Below are positions 51,906 to 63,990 of a stretch of DNA of 64,000 nucleotides, piece after piece. This DNA comes from Citrobacter sp. Cu233 (GTDB lineage Bacteria; Pseudomonadota; Gammaproteobacteria; Enterobacterales; Enterobacteriaceae), in NCBI RefSeq assembly GCF_030332225.1, contig NZ_JAOWIF010000031.1:248001-312000 (forward strand), read 5' to 3'. The notes below the pieces were generated by a model. It was not told the origin of the DNA. It did no database searches and saw nothing but the letters and a program-made list of their open reading frames with translations. Position 1 is the stretch's first letter. Every line of letters starts with the position of its first letter. The position numbers were made by a program, and so were the translations under genes.

Positions 51906-52349
51906 ATGAGTATGTCAACATCCACTGAAGTCATCGCTCATCACTGGGCATTCGCTATCTTTCTTATTGTTGCCATTGGCCTGTGCTGCCTGATGCTCGT
52001 CGGCGGTTGGTTTTTAGGTGGTCGCGCACGCGCGAGATCTAAAAACGTGCCGTTTGAATCAGGTATCGACTCGGTCGGCACCGCCCGCTTGCGCCTGTCT
52101 GCCAAGTTTTATCTGGTAGCCATGTTCTTCGTTATCTTCGACGTTGAAGCGCTGTATCTGTTCGCATGGTCAACTTCTATCCGTGAAAGCGGTTGGATTG
52201 GCTTTGTGGAAGCTGCAATTTTTATTTTTGTGTTACTGGCAGGTCTGGTTTATCTGGTGCGTATTGGCGCGCTGGACTGGACGCCCGCGCGTTCACGCCG
52301 CGAGCGTATGAACCCGGAAACGAACAGTATCGCTAATCGTCAACGCTAA
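51906..52349 (+). CDS. nuoA: NADH:ubiquinone oxidoreductase subunit NuoA
   Basis: NuoA is a small membrane subunit of complex I near the quinone site. The 147-residue protein has three hydrophobic helices, with the conserved loop [41 protein letters not shown] linking helices 1 and 2. It is the first gene of the nuo operon, and nuoB follows after 15 bp. Confidence 0.98.
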   Translation: MSMSTSTEVIAHHWAFAIFLIVAIGLCCLMLVGGWFLGGRARARSKNVPFESGIDSVGTARLRLSAKFYLVAMFFVIFDVEALYLFAWSTSIRESGWIGFVEAAIFIFVLLAGLVYLVRIGALDWTPARSRRERMNPETNSIANRQR

Positions 52350-52364
52350 CCGCGAGGCATTAAG

Positions 52365-53027
52365 ATGGATTATACGCTCACCCGCATAGATCCTAACGGT
52401 GAGAACGACCGTTACCCCCTGCAAAAACAGGAGATCGTAACCGACCCCCTGGAGCAAGAAGTTAACAAAAACGTGTTCATGGGCAAACTGCATGACATGG
52501 TTAACTGGGGCCGTAAAAACTCAATTTGGCCATATAACTTTGGCCTTTCCTGCTGCTACGTAGAGATGGTGACCTCGTTTACCGCCGTGCATGACGTGGC
52601 CCGTTTTGGTGCGGAAGTTCTGCGTGCATCACCGCGTCAGGCTGACCTCATGGTCGTGGCCGGAACCTGCTTTACCAAAATGGCCCCGGTTATTCAGCGC
52701 CTCTACGATCAGATGCTGGAACCTAAATGGGTTATTTCCATGGGCGCATGCGCCAACTCCGGCGGTATGTACGATATCTACTCGGTCGTGCAAGGCGTTG
52801 ATAAATTTATTCCGGTAGATGTGTACATCCCGGGATGCCCGCCGCGTCCGGAAGCGTACATGCAGGCACTGATGCTGCTGCAAGACTCCATTGGCAAAGA
52901 ACGCCGTCCGCTCTCCTGGGTGGTTGGCGATCAGGGCGTTTATCGCGCCAATATGCAGTCAGAACGCGAGCGTAAACGCGGCGAACGTATTGCTGTAACG
53001 AATCTTCGTACACCAGACGAGATTTAA
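52365..53027 (+). CDS. nuoB: NADH:ubiquinone oxidoreductase subunit NuoB
   Basis: NuoB carries the terminal 4Fe-4S cluster N2 that reduces ubiquinone. In the 220-residue protein the ligands are the tandem Cys63-Cys64 (GLSCCYVEM), Cys129 (GACANSGG) and Cys158 ([11 protein letters not shown]). It is in the peripheral arm at the membrane junction. An 85-bp gap with a hairpin separates it from nuoC. Confidence 0.98.
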   Translation: MDYTLTRIDPNGENDRYPLQKQEIVTDPLEQEVNKNVFMGKLHDMVNWGRKNSIWPYNFGLSCCYVEMVTSFTAVHDVARFGAEVLRASPRQADLMVVAGTCFTKMAPVIQRLYDQMLEPKWVISMGACANSGGMYDIYSVVQGVDKFIPVDVYIPGCPPRPEAYMQALMLLQDSIGKERRPLSWVVGDQGVYRANMQSERERKRGERIAVTNLRTPDEI

Positions 53028-53036
53028 TTTGCGCCT

Positions 53037-53094
53037 GTCGGCAGCAGCACTTCCTTCGCTTATCACTACATAAATAGCGCGAAGCACTGCCGAC
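53037..53094 (+). other. Intercistronic hairpin between nuoB and nuoC
   Basis: GTCGGCAG (53037-53044) pairs with CTGCCGAC (53087-53094), and an inner CTTCGC pairs with GCGAAG. It fills most of the nuoB-nuoC gap. No T-run follows. It may set relative expression or mRNA processing. Confidence 0.65.
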
Positions 53095-53112
53095 TATCAC
53101 GGACCATTTGCA

Positions 53113-54915
53113 ATGGTGAACAATATGACCGACTTAACCGCGCAAGACGCTGCATGGCAAACACGGGATCACCTCGATGACCCGGTCATTGGCGAACTGC
53201 GCAACCGTTTTGGGCCGGATGCCTTTACCGTTCAGGCGACTCGCACCGGGGTACCCGTTGTCTGGGTCAAGCGTGAACAGTTACTCGAAGTTGGCGATTT
53301 CTTAAAGAGACTGCCGAAACCTTATGTCATGCTGTTTGACTTACACGGCATGGATGAACGTCTGCGTACGCACCGCGAAGGATTACCTGCCGCGGATTTT
53401 TCCGTTTTCTACCACCTGATCTCCATTGAACGCAATCGAGATATTATGCTCAAGGTGGCATTGTCTGAGAACGACTTGCGCGTACCGACCTTCACCAAAC
53501 TTTTCCCGAACGCCAACTGGTATGAACGTGAAACCTGGGAAATGTTTGGCATCGATATCGAAGGCCACCCACACCTGACGCGCCTACTGATGCCGCATAC
53601 CTGGGAAGGCCATCCGCTGCGTAAAGACTATCCAGCGCGTGCGACTGAATTCGATCCGTTTGAGCTGACCAAAGCCAAACAGGATCTGGAAATGGAATCA
53701 TTGACGTTCAAGCCAGAAGATTGGGGCATGAAGCGTAGCACCGAAAATGAGGACTTCATGTTCCTCAACCTCGGTCCTAACCACCCGTCTTCCCATGGTG
53801 CATTCCGTATTGTCCTGCAGCTTGATGGCGAAGAAATCGTCGACTGTGTACCTGACATCGGCTACCACCACCGTGGTGCTGAAAAGATGGGTGAGCGTCA
53901 GTCCTGGCACAGCTACATTCCGTACACTGACCGTATTGAATACCTCGGTGGTTGCGTAAACGAAATGCCTTATGTGCTGGCGGTCGAAAAGTTGGCGGGC
54001 ATTACCGTACCGGATCGCGTGAATGTGATTCGCGTCATGCTCTCCGAACTGTTCCGTATCAACAGCCACCTGCTGTACATCTCTACGTTCATTCAGGACG
54101 TCGGCGCAATGACCCCGGTATTCTTCGCCTTTACCGACCGTCAGAAAATCTATGACGTCGTCGAAGCGATCACCGGTTTCCGTATGCACCCGGCCTGGTT
54201 CCGTATCGGTGGCGTAGCACACGATCTGCCGCGCGGTTGGGACAAACTGCTGCGTGACTTCCTCGACTGGATGCCGAAGCGTCTGGATTCCTACGAGAAA
54301 GCCGCACTGCGCAACACCATCCTGAAAGGCCGTTCTCAGGGCGTTGCCGCATACGGCAAAAAAGAAGCGCTGGACTGGGGCTGTACCGGTGCTGCGCTGC
54401 GCGCGACGGGTATTGATTTTGACGTGCGTAAATCACGTCCGTACTCTGGTTATGAGAACTTTGACTTTGAAGTGCCGGTTGGCGGCGGTGTGTCCGACTG
54501 CTATACCCGCGTGATGCTGAAAGTTGAAGAACTGCGTCAGAGCCTGCGCATCCTTGAGCAGTGCCTCAATAACATGCCGGAAGGCCCGTTCAAAGCGGAT
54601 CACCCGCTGACCACGCCACCGCCGAAAGAGCGCACGCTGCAACATATCGAAACCCTGATCACCCACTTCCTGCAGGTTTCGTGGGGCCCGGTTATGCCGG
54701 CGAACGAGTCCTTCCAGATGGTGGAAGCGACCAAGGGTATCAACAGTTACTACCTGACCAGCGATGGCAGCACCATGAGTTACCGTACTCGTATCCGTAC
54801 CCCGAGTTATGCGCACTTGCAGCAGATCCCGGTAGCAGTACGTGGCAGCCTGGTGTCCGACCTGATCGTCCATCTGGGTAGTATCGATTTTGTTATGTCA
54901 GATGTGGACCGCTAA
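53113..54915 (+). CDS. nuoC: Fused NADH:ubiquinone oxidoreductase subunit NuoCD
   Basis: A 600-residue fusion of the 30-kDa (NuoC, about 1-190) and 49-kDa (NuoD, about 210-600) subunits, the normal state in Enterobacteriaceae. NuoC shows [25 protein letters not shown] and HPLRKDYP. NuoD shows [13 protein letters not shown] with the quinone-site histidine, then [16 protein letters not shown] and [22 protein letters not shown]. The [11 protein letters not shown] segment resembles Salmonella more than the E. coli DLFGITFDGHP. Starts at the ATG at 53113. Confidence 0.97.
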   Translation: MVNNMTDLTAQDAAWQTRDHLDDPVIGELRNRFGPDAFTVQATRTGVPVVWVKREQLLEVGDFLKRLPKPYVMLFDLHGMDERLRTHREGLPAADFSVFYHLISIERNRDIMLKVALSENDLRVPTFTKLFPNANWYERETWEMFGIDIEGHPHLTRLLMPHTWEGHPLRKDYPARATEFDPFELTKAKQDLEMESLTFKPEDWGMKRSTENEDFMFLNLGPNHPSSHGAFRIVLQLDGEEIVDCVPDIGYHHRGAEKMGERQSWHSYIPYTDRIEYLGGCVNEMPYVLAVEKLAGITVPDRVNVIRVMLSELFRINSHLLYISTFIQDVGAMTPVFFAFTDRQKIYDVVEAITGFRMHPAWFRIGGVAHDLPRGWDKLLRDFLDWMPKRLDSYEKAALRNTILKGRSQGVAAYGKKEALDWGCTGAALRATGIDFDVRKSRPYSGYENFDFEVPVGGGVSDCYTRVMLKVEELRQSLRILEQCLNNMPEGPFKADHPLTTPPPKERTLQHIETLITHFLQVSWGPVMPANESFQMVEATKGINSYYLTSDGSTMSYRTRIRTPSYAHLQQIPVAVRGSLVSDLIVHLGSIDFVMSDVDR

Positions 54916-54917
54916 TT

Positions 54918-55418
54918 ATGCACGAGAATCAACAACCACAAACCGAGGCTTTTGAGCTGAGTGCGGCTGAGCGTGAAGCGATTGAGCACGAGAAGCACCA
55001 CTATGAAGACCCGCGTGCGGCGTCCATTGAAGCGCTGAAAATCGTTCAGAAACAGCGTGGCTGGGTGCCGGATGGGGCGATCTACGCGATCGCTGACGTG
55101 CTGGGTATCCCGGCAAGCGACGTTGAAGGTGTTGCGACCTTCTACAGCCAGATCTTCCGCCAGCCGGTAGGTCGCCACGTGATCCGCTATTGCGACAGCG
55201 TCGTGTGCCATATCAATGGCTACCAGGGGATCCAGGCTGCGCTTGAGAAAAAACTCAACATCAAGCCGGGGCAGACGACCTTTGATGGTCGCTTTACGCT
55301 GCTGCCGACCTGCTGCCTGGGGAACTGCGACAAGGGGCCGAACATGATGATCGATGAAGATACTCATGCTCACCTGACCCCGGAAGGCATTCCCGAACTG
55401 TTGGAGCGGTATAAATGA
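54918..55418 (+). CDS. nuoE: NADH:ubiquinone oxidoreductase subunit NuoE
   Basis: NuoE holds the 2Fe-2S cluster N1a of the NADH-input module. The 166-residue thioredoxin-like protein has ligands Cys92 and Cys97 (YCDSVVCH) and Cys133 and Cys137 ([14 protein letters not shown]). It starts 2 bp after nuoC and overlaps nuoF by 4 bp. Confidence 0.98.
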   Translation: MHENQQPQTEAFELSAAEREAIEHEKHHYEDPRAASIEALKIVQKQRGWVPDGAIYAIADVLGIPASDVEGVATFYSQIFRQPVGRHVIRYCDSVVCHINGYQGIQAALEKKLNIKPGQTTFDGRFTLLPTCCLGNCDKGPNMMIDEDTHAHLTPEGIPELLERYK

Positions 55419-56752
55419 AAGACATTATCCGTACTCCCGAAACACATCCGCTGACCTGGCGTCTGCGCGATGATAAACAGCCGGTCTGGCTGGACGAATA
55501 CCGTAGCAAGAACGGTTATGAAGGTGCGCGTAAGGCCCTGACCGGGCTGTCACCGGATGAAATCGTTAACCAGGTAAAAGACGCTGGCCTGAAAGGGCGT
55601 GGCGGCGCAGGCTTTTCCACCGGTCTGAAGTGGAGCCTGATGCCGAAAGACGAATCCATGAACATCCGTTACCTGCTGTGTAACGCCGATGAAATGGAGC
55701 CGGGCACCTATAAAGACCGTCTGTTGATGGAACAGCTGCCGCACCTGCTGGTGGAAGGTATGTTGATCTCCGCGTTTGCGCTGAAAGCGTACCGTGGTTA
55801 CATCTTCCTGCGCGGTGAGTATATCGAAGCGGCTGTGCATCTGCGTCGCGCGATTGCCGAAGCGACCGAAGCTGGCCTGCTTGGTAAAAACATCATGGGC
55901 ACCGGTTTCGATTTCGAACTGTTTGTGCATACCGGGGCAGGGCGTTACATCTGTGGTGAAGAAACCGCGCTGATTAACTCCCTCGAAGGTCGCCGCGCGA
56001 ACCCGCGCTCCAAGCCGCCGTTCCCGGCAAGCTCTGGTGCATGGGGTAAACCGACCTGTGTTAACAACGTCGAAACCCTGTGTAACGTACCGGCTATTCT
56101 CGCAAACGGCGTGGAGTGGTACCAGAACATTTCGAAGAGCAAAGACGCGGGCACCAAACTGATGGGCTTCTCTGGTCGCGTGAAGAATCCGGGACTGTGG
56201 GAGCTGCCATTTGGCACTACTGCCCGTGAAATCCTCGAAGATTACGCGGGCGGCATGCGTGATGGCCTGAAGTTCAAAGCCTGGCAGCCAGGTGGTGCGG
56301 GAACCGACTTCCTCACTGAGGCACATCTCGACTTGCCGATGGAATTCGAAAGCATCGGTAAAGCGGGCAGCCGTCTGGGTACGGCACTGGCGATGGCGGT
56401 TGACCACGAGATTGGCATGGTACCGCTGGTGCGCAACCTGGAAGAGTTCTTCGCCCGCGAATCCTGTGGCTGGTGTACGCCATGTCGTGATGGCCTGCCG
56501 TGGAGTGTGAAAATTCTGCGTGCGCTGGAGCGTGGTGAAGGCCAGCCGGGGGATATCGAGACACTTGAGCAACTGTGTCGTTTCCTCGGTCCGGGTAAAA
56601 CCTTCTGTGCGCACGCACCGGGTGCGGTTGAACCGCTGCAGAGCGCCATTAAATATTTCCGCGAAGAATTCGAAGCTGGCATCAAGCAGACCTTCAGCAA
56701 TACCCACGTAATTAGTGGTATTCAGCCGAACCTGCTGAAAGAGCGCTGGTGA
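55415..56752 (+). CDS. nuoF: NADH:ubiquinone oxidoreductase subunit NuoF
   Basis: NuoF binds NADH and FMN and carries cluster N3. The 445-residue protein shows the FMN/NADH site [16 protein letters not shown] (near 61-76), [23 protein letters not shown], and the cluster ligands in [12 protein letters not shown] (near 350-360) with a later Cys in [10 protein letters not shown]. The start overlaps the nuoE stop by 4 bp. Confidence 0.98.
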   Translation: MKDIIRTPETHPLTWRLRDDKQPVWLDEYRSKNGYEGARKALTGLSPDEIVNQVKDAGLKGRGGAGFSTGLKWSLMPKDESMNIRYLLCNADEMEPGTYKDRLLMEQLPHLLVEGMLISAFALKAYRGYIFLRGEYIEAAVHLRRAIAEATEAGLLGKNIMGTGFDFELFVHTGAGRYICGEETALINSLEGRRANPRSKPPFPASSGAWGKPTCVNNVETLCNVPAILANGVEWYQNISKSKDAGTKLMGFSGRVKNPGLWELPFGTTAREILEDYAGGMRDGLKFKAWQPGGAGTDFLTEAHLDLPMEFESIGKAGSRLGTALAMAVDHEIGMVPLVRNLEEFFARESCGWCTPCRDGLPWSVKILRALERGEGQPGDIETLEQLCRFLGPGKTFCAHAPGAVEPLQSAIKYFREEFEAGIKQTFSNTHVISGIQPNLLKERW

Positions 56753-56832
56753 TTACAGGGTTAACCCTGTGTCGCGATAAGAAATTCGATTAACGCTCGG
56801 TTATGACCGAGCCAACTGGAAGCATGCTGACT

Positions 56833-59559
56833 ATGGCTACGATTCATGTAGACGGCAAAGAATATGAGGTCAACGGAGCGGACAACCTGCTGGAAGCTTG
56901 TCTGTCTCTCGGCCTTGATATTCCATACTTTTGCTGGCACCCGGCGCTTGGGAGCGTCGGTGCTTGCCGCCAGTGTGCGGTGAAGCAATATCAAAACGCG
57001 GAAGATACGCGTGGTCGCCTGGTGATGTCTTGTATGACACCGGCTACCGAAGGCACCTTTATTTCTATCGACGACGAAGAAGCGAAGCAATTCCGTGAAA
57101 GCGTGGTGGAATGGTTGATGACTAACCACCCACACGACTGTCCGGTCTGTGAAGAGGGCGGTAACTGCCACCTTCAGGATATGACTGTAATGACCGGTCA
57201 CAGCTTCCGTCGCTACCGCTTTACTAAGCGTACTCACCGCAATCAGGATCTGGGGCCATTCATTTCTCACGAAATGAACCGCTGCATCGCCTGCTACCGC
57301 TGCGTGCGTTACTACAAAGATTATGCGGACGGCGCAGATCTGGGCGTGTATGGCGCACATGACAACGTCTATTTCGGTCGTCCGGAAGACGGTACTCTCG
57401 AGAGCGAATTCTCCGGTAACCTGGTGGAAATCTGCCCGACCGGTGTGTTCACTGATAAAACGCACTCCGAGCGTTATAACCGTAAATGGGATATGCAGTT
57501 TGCGCCGAGCATCTGCCAGCAGTGTTCCATTGGTTGTAACACCAGCCCGGGTGAGCGCTACGGTGAACTGCGTCGTATCGAAAACCGCTACAACGGTACC
57601 GTAAACCACTACTTCCTCTGCGATCGCGGTCGTTTTGGCTATGGTTACGTGAACCTGAAAGACAGGCCGCGTCAGCCGGTACAGCGTCGTGGCGATGATC
57701 TGATCACCCTCAACGCTGAGCAGGCGATGCAGGGGGCGGCAGATATTCTGCGTCAGTCGAAGAAAGTGATCGGTATTGGCTCTCCGCGAGCCAGCGTTGA
57801 AAGCAACTTCGCGCTGCGTGAACTGGTGGGTGCGGATAACTTCTATACCGGTATCGCCCAGGGTGAACAGGAACGTCTGCAACTGGCGCTGAGCGTGCTG
57901 CGTGACGGCGGTATTCATACCCCGGCACTGCGCGAAATCGAATCTTACGACGCAGTCCTGGTGCTGGGTGAAGATGTGACCCAGACCGGGGCGCGTGTTG
58001 CGCTGGCTGTGCGTCAGGCGGTGAAGGGGAAAGCGCGTGAAATGGCAGCGGCACAGAAAGTGGCCGACTGGCAGATTGCAGCCATCCTCAACATTGGCCA
58101 GCGTGCCAAACATCCGCTGTTCGTGACCAACGTCGATAACACACGTCTGGATGATATCGCAGCATGGACCTACCGTGCACCGGTTGAAGATCAGGCGCGT
58201 TTAGGTTTCGCTATCGCCCATGCGCTGGATAACAACGCACCGGCGGTTGACGGCATCGACCGTGACCTGCAGAACAAAATTGACGTTATCGTTCAGGCAC
58301 TGGCCGGGGCGAAGAAGCCGCTGATTATTTCCGGTACTAACGCCGGTAGCGCCGAAGTGATTCAGGCTGCTGCTAACGTGGCGAAAGCACTGAAAGGCCG
58401 TGGCGCAGACGTCGGCATCACCATGATTGCCCGCTCTGTTAACAGCATGGGCCTGGGCATGATTGGCGGTGGTTCCCTTGATGATGCGCTGACTGAACTG
58501 GAAACAGGTCGCGCTGACGCCGTTGTGGTGCTGGAAAACGATTTGCATCGTCATGCTTCAGCAACGCGTGTGAACGCCGCACTGGCGAAAGCGCCGCTGG
58601 TACTGGTCATTGACCATCAGCGTACGGCTATTATGGAAAACGCCCATCTGGTGCTTTCCGCCGCAAGCTTCGCCGAAAGCGATGGTACGGTGATTAACAA
58701 CGAAGGCCGTGCCCAGCGTTTCTTCCAGGTCTATGACCCGTCCTATTACGAAGCCAACACCATCATGCTGGAAAGCTGGCGCTGGCTGCATTCGCTGCAC
58801 AGCACCGTACAGAGCCGTGAAGTGGACTGGACGCAGCTCGACCACGTTATAGACGCGGTCGTTGAGAAGCTGCCGCAGCTGGCGGGTATTAAAGATGCTG
58901 CGCCGGATGCCAGCTTCCGCATCCGTGGACAGAAACTGGCACGTGAACCGCACCGCTACAGTGGTCGTACGGCAATGCGCGCTAACATCAGCGTACACGA
59001 GCCGCGCCAGCCGCAGGATAAAGACACCATGTTCGCCTTCTCGATGGAAGGGAACAACCAGCCGTCTGCACCGCGTTCACAAATTCCGTTTGCCTGGGCA
59101 CCAGGCTGGAACTCCCCACAAGCGTGGAACAAGTTCCAGGATGAAGTGGGCGGTAAACTGCGTCATGGCGATCCGGGCGTGCGTCTGATTGAAGCCTCTG
59201 AAGGGGGCCTGGATTACTTCACTACCGTTCCGGCGAGCTTCCAGGCTCAGGATGGTCAGTGGCGTATCGCACCGTACTACCATCTGTTTGGTAGTGATGA
59301 AATGTCCCAGCGTGCACCGGTCTTCCAGACCCGCATGCCGCAGCCGTACATCAAACTCAACCCGGCAGATGCCGCGAAGTTGGGTGTTAATGCCGGCACG
59401 CGCGTTTCTTTCAGCTACGATGGCAACACGGTCACGCTGCCGGTTGAAATCGCTGAAGGCTTGACGGCAGGGCAGGTTGGTTTGCCGATGGGCATGCCTG
59501 GCATCGCGCCGGTTCTGGCAGGTGCGCGTCTTGAGGATCTGCAGGAGGCACAACAATGA
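56833..59559 (+). CDS. nuoG: NADH:ubiquinone oxidoreductase subunit NuoG
   Basis: NuoG is the largest peripheral subunit (908 residues). It has an N-terminal ferredoxin-like domain with N1b ligands Cys34, Cys45 and Cys48, and the N5 histidine region [14 protein letters not shown]. The N4 ligands lie in [11 protein letters not shown] and a later EICPTG. The extra cluster N7 site CQQCSIGC marks the enterobacterial type. The rest is a molybdopterin-oxidoreductase-like fold without the cofactor. The ATG at 56833 matches E. coli; in-frame ATGs at 56803 and 56824 are upstream alternatives. Confidence 0.97.
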   Translation: MATIHVDGKEYEVNGADNLLEACLSLGLDIPYFCWHPALGSVGACRQCAVKQYQNAEDTRGRLVMSCMTPATEGTFISIDDEEAKQFRESVVEWLMTNHPHDCPVCEEGGNCHLQDMTVMTGHSFRRYRFTKRTHRNQDLGPFISHEMNRCIACYRCVRYYKDYADGADLGVYGAHDNVYFGRPEDGTLESEFSGNLVEICPTGVFTDKTHSERYNRKWDMQFAPSICQQCSIGCNTSPGERYGELRRIENRYNGTVNHYFLCDRGRFGYGYVNLKDRPRQPVQRRGDDLITLNAEQAMQGAADILRQSKKVIGIGSPRASVESNFALRELVGADNFYTGIAQGEQERLQLALSVLRDGGIHTPALREIESYDAVLVLGEDVTQTGARVALAVRQAVKGKAREMAAAQKVADWQIAAILNIGQRAKHPLFVTNVDNTRLDDIAAWTYRAPVEDQARLGFAIAHALDNNAPAVDGIDRDLQNKIDVIVQALAGAKKPLIISGTNAGSAEVIQAAANVAKALKGRGADVGITMIARSVNSMGLGMIGGGSLDDALTELETGRADAVVVLENDLHRHASATRVNAALAKAPLVLVIDHQRTAIMENAHLVLSAASFAESDGTVINNEGRAQRFFQVYDPSYYEANTIMLESWRWLHSLHSTVQSREVDWTQLDHVIDAVVEKLPQLAGIKDAAPDASFRIRGQKLAREPHRYSGRTAMRANISVHEPRQPQDKDTMFAFSMEGNNQPSAPRSQIPFAWAPGWNSPQAWNKFQDEVGGKLRHGDPGVRLIEASEGGLDYFTTVPASFQAQDGQWRIAPYYHLFGSDEMSQRAPVFQTRMPQPYIKLNPADAAKLGVNAGTRVSFSYDGNTVTLPVEIAEGLTAGQVGLPMGMPGIAPVLAGARLEDLQEAQQ

Positions 59560-60533
59560 GTTGGATTACACCCGATCTGATTGAGATCCTGCTGAGCATT
59601 CTCAAAGCGGTGGTGATCCTGCTGGTGGTGGTCACCTGCGGGGCATTCATGAGCTTTGGTGAACGTCGTCTGCTGGGTCTGTTCCAGAACCGTTACGGAC
59701 CGAACCGTGTTGGCTGGGGTGGCTCACTCCAGCTGGTTGCGGATATGATCAAGATGTTCTTTAAAGAAGACTGGATCCCGAAATTCTCGGATCGCGTCAT
59801 CTTTACCCTGGCACCGATGATCGCCTTCACCTCGCTGCTGCTGGCTTTCGCCATTGTGCCAGTGAGTCCGAACTGGGTAGTTGCTGACCTGAACATCGGG
59901 ATCCTGTTCTTCCTGATGATGGCGGGGCTCGCAGTGTACGCGGTGCTGTTCGCCGGTTGGTCGAGCAACAACAAATACTCGCTGCTCGGTGCGATGCGTG
60001 CGTCTGCACAGACGCTGAGCTATGAAGTGTTCCTCGGGCTTTCCCTGATGGGTGTGGTGGCGCAGGCCGGTTCATTTAATATGACCGACATCGTCAATAA
60101 CCAGGCTGATATCTGGAACGTTATTCCGCAGTTCTTTGGTTTTGTCACCTTTGCTATCGCGGGCGTAGCGGTGTGCCACCGTCACCCGTTTGACCAGCCA
60201 GAAGCCGAGCAGGAACTGGCCGATGGTTACCACATTGAATATTCCGGCATGAAATTCGGTCTGTTTTTTGTGGGTGAGTACATCGGTATCGTCACCATTT
60301 CTGCGCTAATGGTTACGCTGTTCTTCGGTGGCTGGCATGGCCCGTTCTTACCGCCATTCGTCTGGTTCGCGCTGAAAACCGCGTTCTTCATGATGATGTT
60401 CATTTTGATTCGTGCGTCGTTACCGCGTCCTCGTTATGACCAGGTAATGTCCTTCGGCTGGAAAGTCTGTCTGCCGCTGACGCTCGTCAACTTGCTGGTA
60501 ACGGCGGCTGTCATTCTCTGGCAGGCGCAATAA
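59556..60533 (+). CDS. nuoH: NADH:ubiquinone oxidoreductase subunit NuoH
   Basis: NuoH forms the quinone chamber wall and first part of the proton path. The 325-residue protein has about eight membrane helices and the conserved [19 protein letters not shown] loop plus the acidic loop [25 protein letters not shown]. The start overlaps the nuoG stop by 4 bp; nuoI follows after 14 bp. Confidence 0.98.
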   Translation: MSWITPDLIEILLSILKAVVILLVVVTCGAFMSFGERRLLGLFQNRYGPNRVGWGGSLQLVADMIKMFFKEDWIPKFSDRVIFTLAPMIAFTSLLLAFAIVPVSPNWVVADLNIGILFFLMMAGLAVYAVLFAGWSSNNKYSLLGAMRASAQTLSYEVFLGLSLMGVVAQAGSFNMTDIVNNQADIWNVIPQFFGFVTFAIAGVAVCHRHPFDQPEAEQELADGYHIEYSGMKFGLFFVGEYIGIVTISALMVTLFFGGWHGPFLPPFVWFALKTAFFMMMFILIRASLPRPRYDQVMSFGWKVCLPLTLVNLLVTAAVILWQAQ

Positions 60534-60547
60534 GGGACACAAAGACC

Positions 60548-61090
60548 ATGACCTTAAAAGAATTGTTAGTAGGCTTCGGCACCCAGGTACGTAGTATCTG
60601 GATGATCGGCCTACATGCGTTCGCGAAACGCGAAACGCAGATGTACCCGGAAGAACCGGTCTATCTACCGCCCCGTTTCCGTGGTCGTATCGTACTGACC
60701 CGTGATCCAGACGGTGAAGAACGCTGCGTTGCCTGTAACCTGTGTGCGGTAGCGTGTCCGGTTGGCTGTATCTCTCTGCAAAAAGCAGAGACCAAAGATG
60801 GCCGCTGGTATCCGGAGTTTTTCCGCATTAACTTCTCACGCTGCATTTTCTGTGGTCTGTGCGAAGAAGCCTGTCCGACAACAGCTATTCAGCTGACTCC
60901 AGATTTCGAGCTGGGTGAATACAAGCGCCAGGACCTGGTTTACGAGAAAGAGGATCTGCTGATCTCCGGTCCGGGCAAATACCCGGAATATAACTTCTAC
61001 CGGATGGCAGGTATGGCAATCGACGGCAAAGATAAAGGCGAAGCAGAGAACGAAGCTAAGCCAATCGACGTCAAGAGCCTGTTACCGTAA
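60548..61090 (+). CDS. nuoI: NADH:ubiquinone oxidoreductase subunit NuoI
   Basis: NuoI is a 180-residue ferredoxin-like subunit with two 4Fe-4S clusters, N6a and N6b, bridging N5 to N2. The two motifs are [12 protein letters not shown] (Cys60, 63, 66, 70) and [12 protein letters not shown] (Cys99, 102, 105, 109). nuoJ follows after 11 bp. Confidence 0.98.
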   Translation: MTLKELLVGFGTQVRSIWMIGLHAFAKRETQMYPEEPVYLPPRFRGRIVLTRDPDGEERCVACNLCAVACPVGCISLQKAETKDGRWYPEFFRINFSRCIFCGLCEEACPTTAIQLTPDFELGEYKRQDLVYEKEDLLISGPGKYPEYNFYRMAGMAIDGKDKGEAENEAKPIDVKSLLP

Positions 61091-61101
61091 GGAGAGGGGC
61101 A

Positions 61102-61656
61102 ATGGAGTTCGCTTTTTATATCTGTGGCCTGATAGCCATTCTCGCAACCTTGCGGGTGATCACCCACACCAATCCGGTACACGCACTGCTGTACCTGATT
61201 ATTTCGCTGCTGGCGATTTCTGGGGTGTTCTTCTCGTTAGGCGCTTACTTCGCGGGTGCGCTGGAAATTATCGTCTACGCGGGTGCCATCATGGTGCTGT
61301 TCGTGTTCGTGGTGATGATGCTCAACCTCGGTGGTTCTGAAATCGAACAGGAACGTCAGTGGCTGAAGCCGCAGGTGTGGATTGGTCCGGCGATTTTGTC
61401 GGCCATCATGCTGGTGGTCATTGTGTATGCCATCCTGGGTGTTAACGATCAGGGCATCGACGGTACACCGATCAGCGCGAAAGCTGTCGGCATTTCCCTG
61501 TTTGGACCTTATGTTCTGGCGGTTGAACTGGCTTCGATGCTGTTGTTGGCGGGTCTGGTTGTGGCCTTCCACGTCGGTCGCGAAGAGCGTTCAGGTGAAG
61601 TGCTGAGCAATCGCACGGATGACCGCGCGAAAAGAAAAACGGAGGAGCACGCATGA
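61102..61656 (+). CDS. nuoJ: NADH:ubiquinone oxidoreductase subunit NuoJ
   Basis: NuoJ is a five-helix membrane subunit (184 residues) with the conserved third helix [24 protein letters not shown], whose bend couples quinone chemistry to pumping. The C-terminal tail is charged. Its stop overlaps the nuoK start by 4 bp. Confidence 0.97.
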   Translation: MEFAFYICGLIAILATLRVITHTNPVHALLYLIISLLAISGVFFSLGAYFAGALEIIVYAGAIMVLFVFVVMMLNLGGSEIEQERQWLKPQVWIGPAILSAIMLVVIVYAILGVNDQGIDGTPISAKAVGISLFGPYVLAVELASMLLLAGLVVAFHVGREERSGEVLSNRTDDRAKRKTEEHA

Positions 61657-61955
61657 TCCCCTTACAACATGGACTGATCCTCGCGGCTGTCTTATTCGTA
61701 CTGGGTTTAACGGGTCTGGTTATCCGCCGCAATCTGCTGTTTATGCTGATCGGGCTGGAAATCATGATTAACGCCTCTGCGCTGGCCTTCGTGGTCGCCG
61801 GAAGCTACTGGGGCCAGACCGATGGTCAGGTGATGTACATTCTTGCCATCAGCCTCGCGGCTGCTGAAGCGAGCATTGGACTTGCGCTGTTGCTGCAACT
61901 TCATCGCCGTCGCCAGAACCTGAACATCGATTCAGTAAGTGAGATGCGTGGATGA
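61653..61955 (+). CDS. nuoK: NADH:ubiquinone oxidoreductase subunit NuoK
   Basis: NuoK is a 100-residue, three-helix MrpC-like membrane subunit. The proton-path glutamates lie in [18 protein letters not shown] (helix 2) and [20 protein letters not shown] (helix 3). It overlaps nuoJ and nuoL by 4 bp each. Confidence 0.97.
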   Translation: MIPLQHGLILAAVLFVLGLTGLVIRRNLLFMLIGLEIMINASALAFVVAGSYWGQTDGQVMYILAISLAAAEASIGLALLLQLHRRRQNLNIDSVSEMRG

Positions 61956-63793
61956 ACATGCTTGCCTTAACCATTATTCTGCCATTTATTGGCTTTGTAT
62001 TGCTGGCGTTCTCTCGCGGTCGTTGGTCAGAAAATCTGTCCGCGACCGTGGGCGTCGGGTCGATTGGCCTGGCGGCGCTGGTAACCGCGTTTGTTGGCGT
62101 TGACTTCTTTGCTAATGGCCAGCAGGCCTACAGCCAGCCACTGTGGACGTGGATGTCCGTCGGTGATTTCAACATCGGTTTCAACCTGGTGCTGGACGGC
62201 TTGTCGCTGACCATGCTTTCCGTGGTAACCGGTGTCGGTTTCCTGATCCACATGTTCGCCTCCTGGTATATGCGCGGAGAGGAGGGATACTCTCGTTTCT
62301 TCGCCTACACCAACCTGTTTATCGCCAGCATGGTGGTTCTGGTGCTGGCGGATAACCTGCTGCTGATGTATCTCGGCTGGGAAGGCGTGGGCCTGTGCTC
62401 CTATCTGCTGATCGGTTTCTATTATACCGATCCGAAGAATGGCGCAGCGGCAATGAAAGCCTTCGTGGTAACCCGTGTCGGTGACGTATTCCTCGCCTTC
62501 GCACTGTTTATCCTCTACAACGAGCTGGGTACGCTGAACTTCCGCGAAATGGTGGAACTGGCGCCTGCGCACTTTGCAGACGGTAACAATATGCTGATGT
62601 GGGCAACCCTGATGCTGCTGGGCGGTGCGGTGGGTAAATCAGCACAGCTGCCGTTGCAGACCTGGCTTGCAGACGCGATGGCAGGCCCGACGCCTGTCTC
62701 TGCGCTGATCCACGCCGCAACGATGGTTACCGCCGGTGTTTACCTGATTGCACGCACCCACGGTCTGTTCCTGATGACCCCGGAAATTCTGCATCTGGTA
62801 GGGATTATTGGTGCTATCACGCTGGTGCTGGCGGGTTTTGCCGCACTGGTACAGACCGACATCAAACGTGTGCTCGCTTACTCCACCATGAGCCAGATTG
62901 GCTACATGTTCCTGGCGCTTGGCGTACAGGCATGGGATGCGGCGATTTTCCACCTGATGACGCACGCCTTCTTTAAAGCGCTGCTGTTCCTGGCATCCGG
63001 CTCGGTTATCCTGGCCTGCCACCACGAACAGAACATCTTCAAGATGGGCGGCCTGCGTAAGTCTATTCCGCTGGTGTATCTCTGCTTCCTGATTGGTGGC
63101 GCGGCGTTGTCGGCTCTGCCGCTGATTACCGCAGGCTTCTTCAGTAAGGATGAGATCCTGGCCGGAGCGATGGCGAACGGTCATATCAATCTGATGGTTG
63201 CAGGTCTGGTCGGTGCGTTCATGACCTCTTTGTATACCTTCCGTATGATTTTCATCGTGTTCCACGGTAAAGAACAAATTCGCGCTCACGCAGGGAAGGG
63301 GATTACCCATCATCTGCCGCTGATTGTGCTGATGATCCTGTCCACCTTTGTTGGTGCGCTGATTGTGCCTCCGCTGCAGGGTGTACTGCCTGCAACGACT
63401 GAGCTTGAGCATGGTCGTGTTATGACGCTGGAAATTACCTCCGGTATCGTCGCGATTGCGGGCATCCTGATCGCAGCATGGCTGTGGCTGGGTAAACGTA
63501 CGTTGGTGACGTCGATTGCCAACAGTGCGCCGGGCCGTCTGCTGGGGACCTGGTGGTATAACGCCTGGGGCTTTGACTGGCTGTACGACAAAGTGTTCGT
63601 TAAGCCGTTCCTCGGCATCGCCTGGCTGCTGAAACGCGATCCGCTGAACGCAATGATGAACATCCCGGCTATCCTTTCCCGCTTTGCAGGTAAAGGTCTG
63701 CTGTTAAGCGAGAACGGCTATCTGCGTTGGTATGTGGCATCAATGAGCATCGGCGCTGTCGTTGTGCTGGCACTGTTGATGGTACTGCGTTGA
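61952..63793 (+). CDS. nuoL: NADH:ubiquinone oxidoreductase subunit NuoL
   Basis: NuoL is the distal antiporter-like proton pump with a long lateral helix (613 residues). Visible are the helix-5 glutamate in [18 protein letters not shown], the broken-helix lysine region [37 protein letters not shown], and [13 protein letters not shown]. The start overlaps nuoK by 4 bp. nuoM is expected next but does not begin within the remaining 207 bp. Confidence 0.97.
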   Translation: MNMLALTIILPFIGFVLLAFSRGRWSENLSATVGVGSIGLAALVTAFVGVDFFANGQQAYSQPLWTWMSVGDFNIGFNLVLDGLSLTMLSVVTGVGFLIHMFASWYMRGEEGYSRFFAYTNLFIASMVVLVLADNLLLMYLGWEGVGLCSYLLIGFYYTDPKNGAAAMKAFVVTRVGDVFLAFALFILYNELGTLNFREMVELAPAHFADGNNMLMWATLMLLGGAVGKSAQLPLQTWLADAMAGPTPVSALIHAATMVTAGVYLIARTHGLFLMTPEILHLVGIIGAITLVLAGFAALVQTDIKRVLAYSTMSQIGYMFLALGVQAWDAAIFHLMTHAFFKALLFLASGSVILACHHEQNIFKMGGLRKSIPLVYLCFLIGGAALSALPLITAGFFSKDEILAGAMANGHINLMVAGLVGAFMTSLYTFRMIFIVFHGKEQIRAHAGKGITHHLPLIVLMILSTFVGALIVPPLQGVLPATTELEHGRVMTLEITSGIVAIAGILIAAWLWLGKRTLVTSIANSAPGRLLGTWWYNAWGFDWLYDKVFVKPFLGIAWLLKRDPLNAMMNIPAILSRFAGKGLLLSENGYLRWYVASMSIGAVVVLALLMVLR

Positions 63794-63844
63794 GTTTGAG
63801 GGTTGGTATTGTGCCCGACACAACAAACCCAAAGAGAATTATTA

Positions 63845-63990
63845 AAATTCGTTGAAAATCAGGTCCAAAAGGACAGGCGTTATCGGCGAAGTCAGAGTGG
63901 ACACCGCCTGCGCACAGCAACCGGAGCGTACTGAAGTACGTGAAGGTTGCGAGCACAGCCGGGGTTCGCTATGACGAGTGAGATAGCCTG
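63845..63990 (+). repeat. Structured repeat-like element after nuoL
   Basis: Non-coding sequence with several nested inverted repeats: GTCC/GGAC (63863-63874), CAGGCG (63874-63879) with CGCCTG (63905-63910), and GCAACC (63917-63922) with GGTTGC (63945-63950) around CGTAC-TGAA-GTACG (63927-63940). The last resembles the imperfect GC-rich palindromes known as boxC-type dispersed repeats in enterobacteria. No copy is seen elsewhere in the window, so repeat status is inferred from memory. Confidence 0.55.

Noticed and set aside
55550-56707. 385-codon open frame opposite nuoF
   Set aside because: Antisense shadow of nuoF; no domain and no upstream signal.
56761-58113. 450-codon open frame opposite nuoG
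   Set aside because: Antisense shadow of nuoG; the peptide is rich in His, Thr and Phe as expected from reverse reading.
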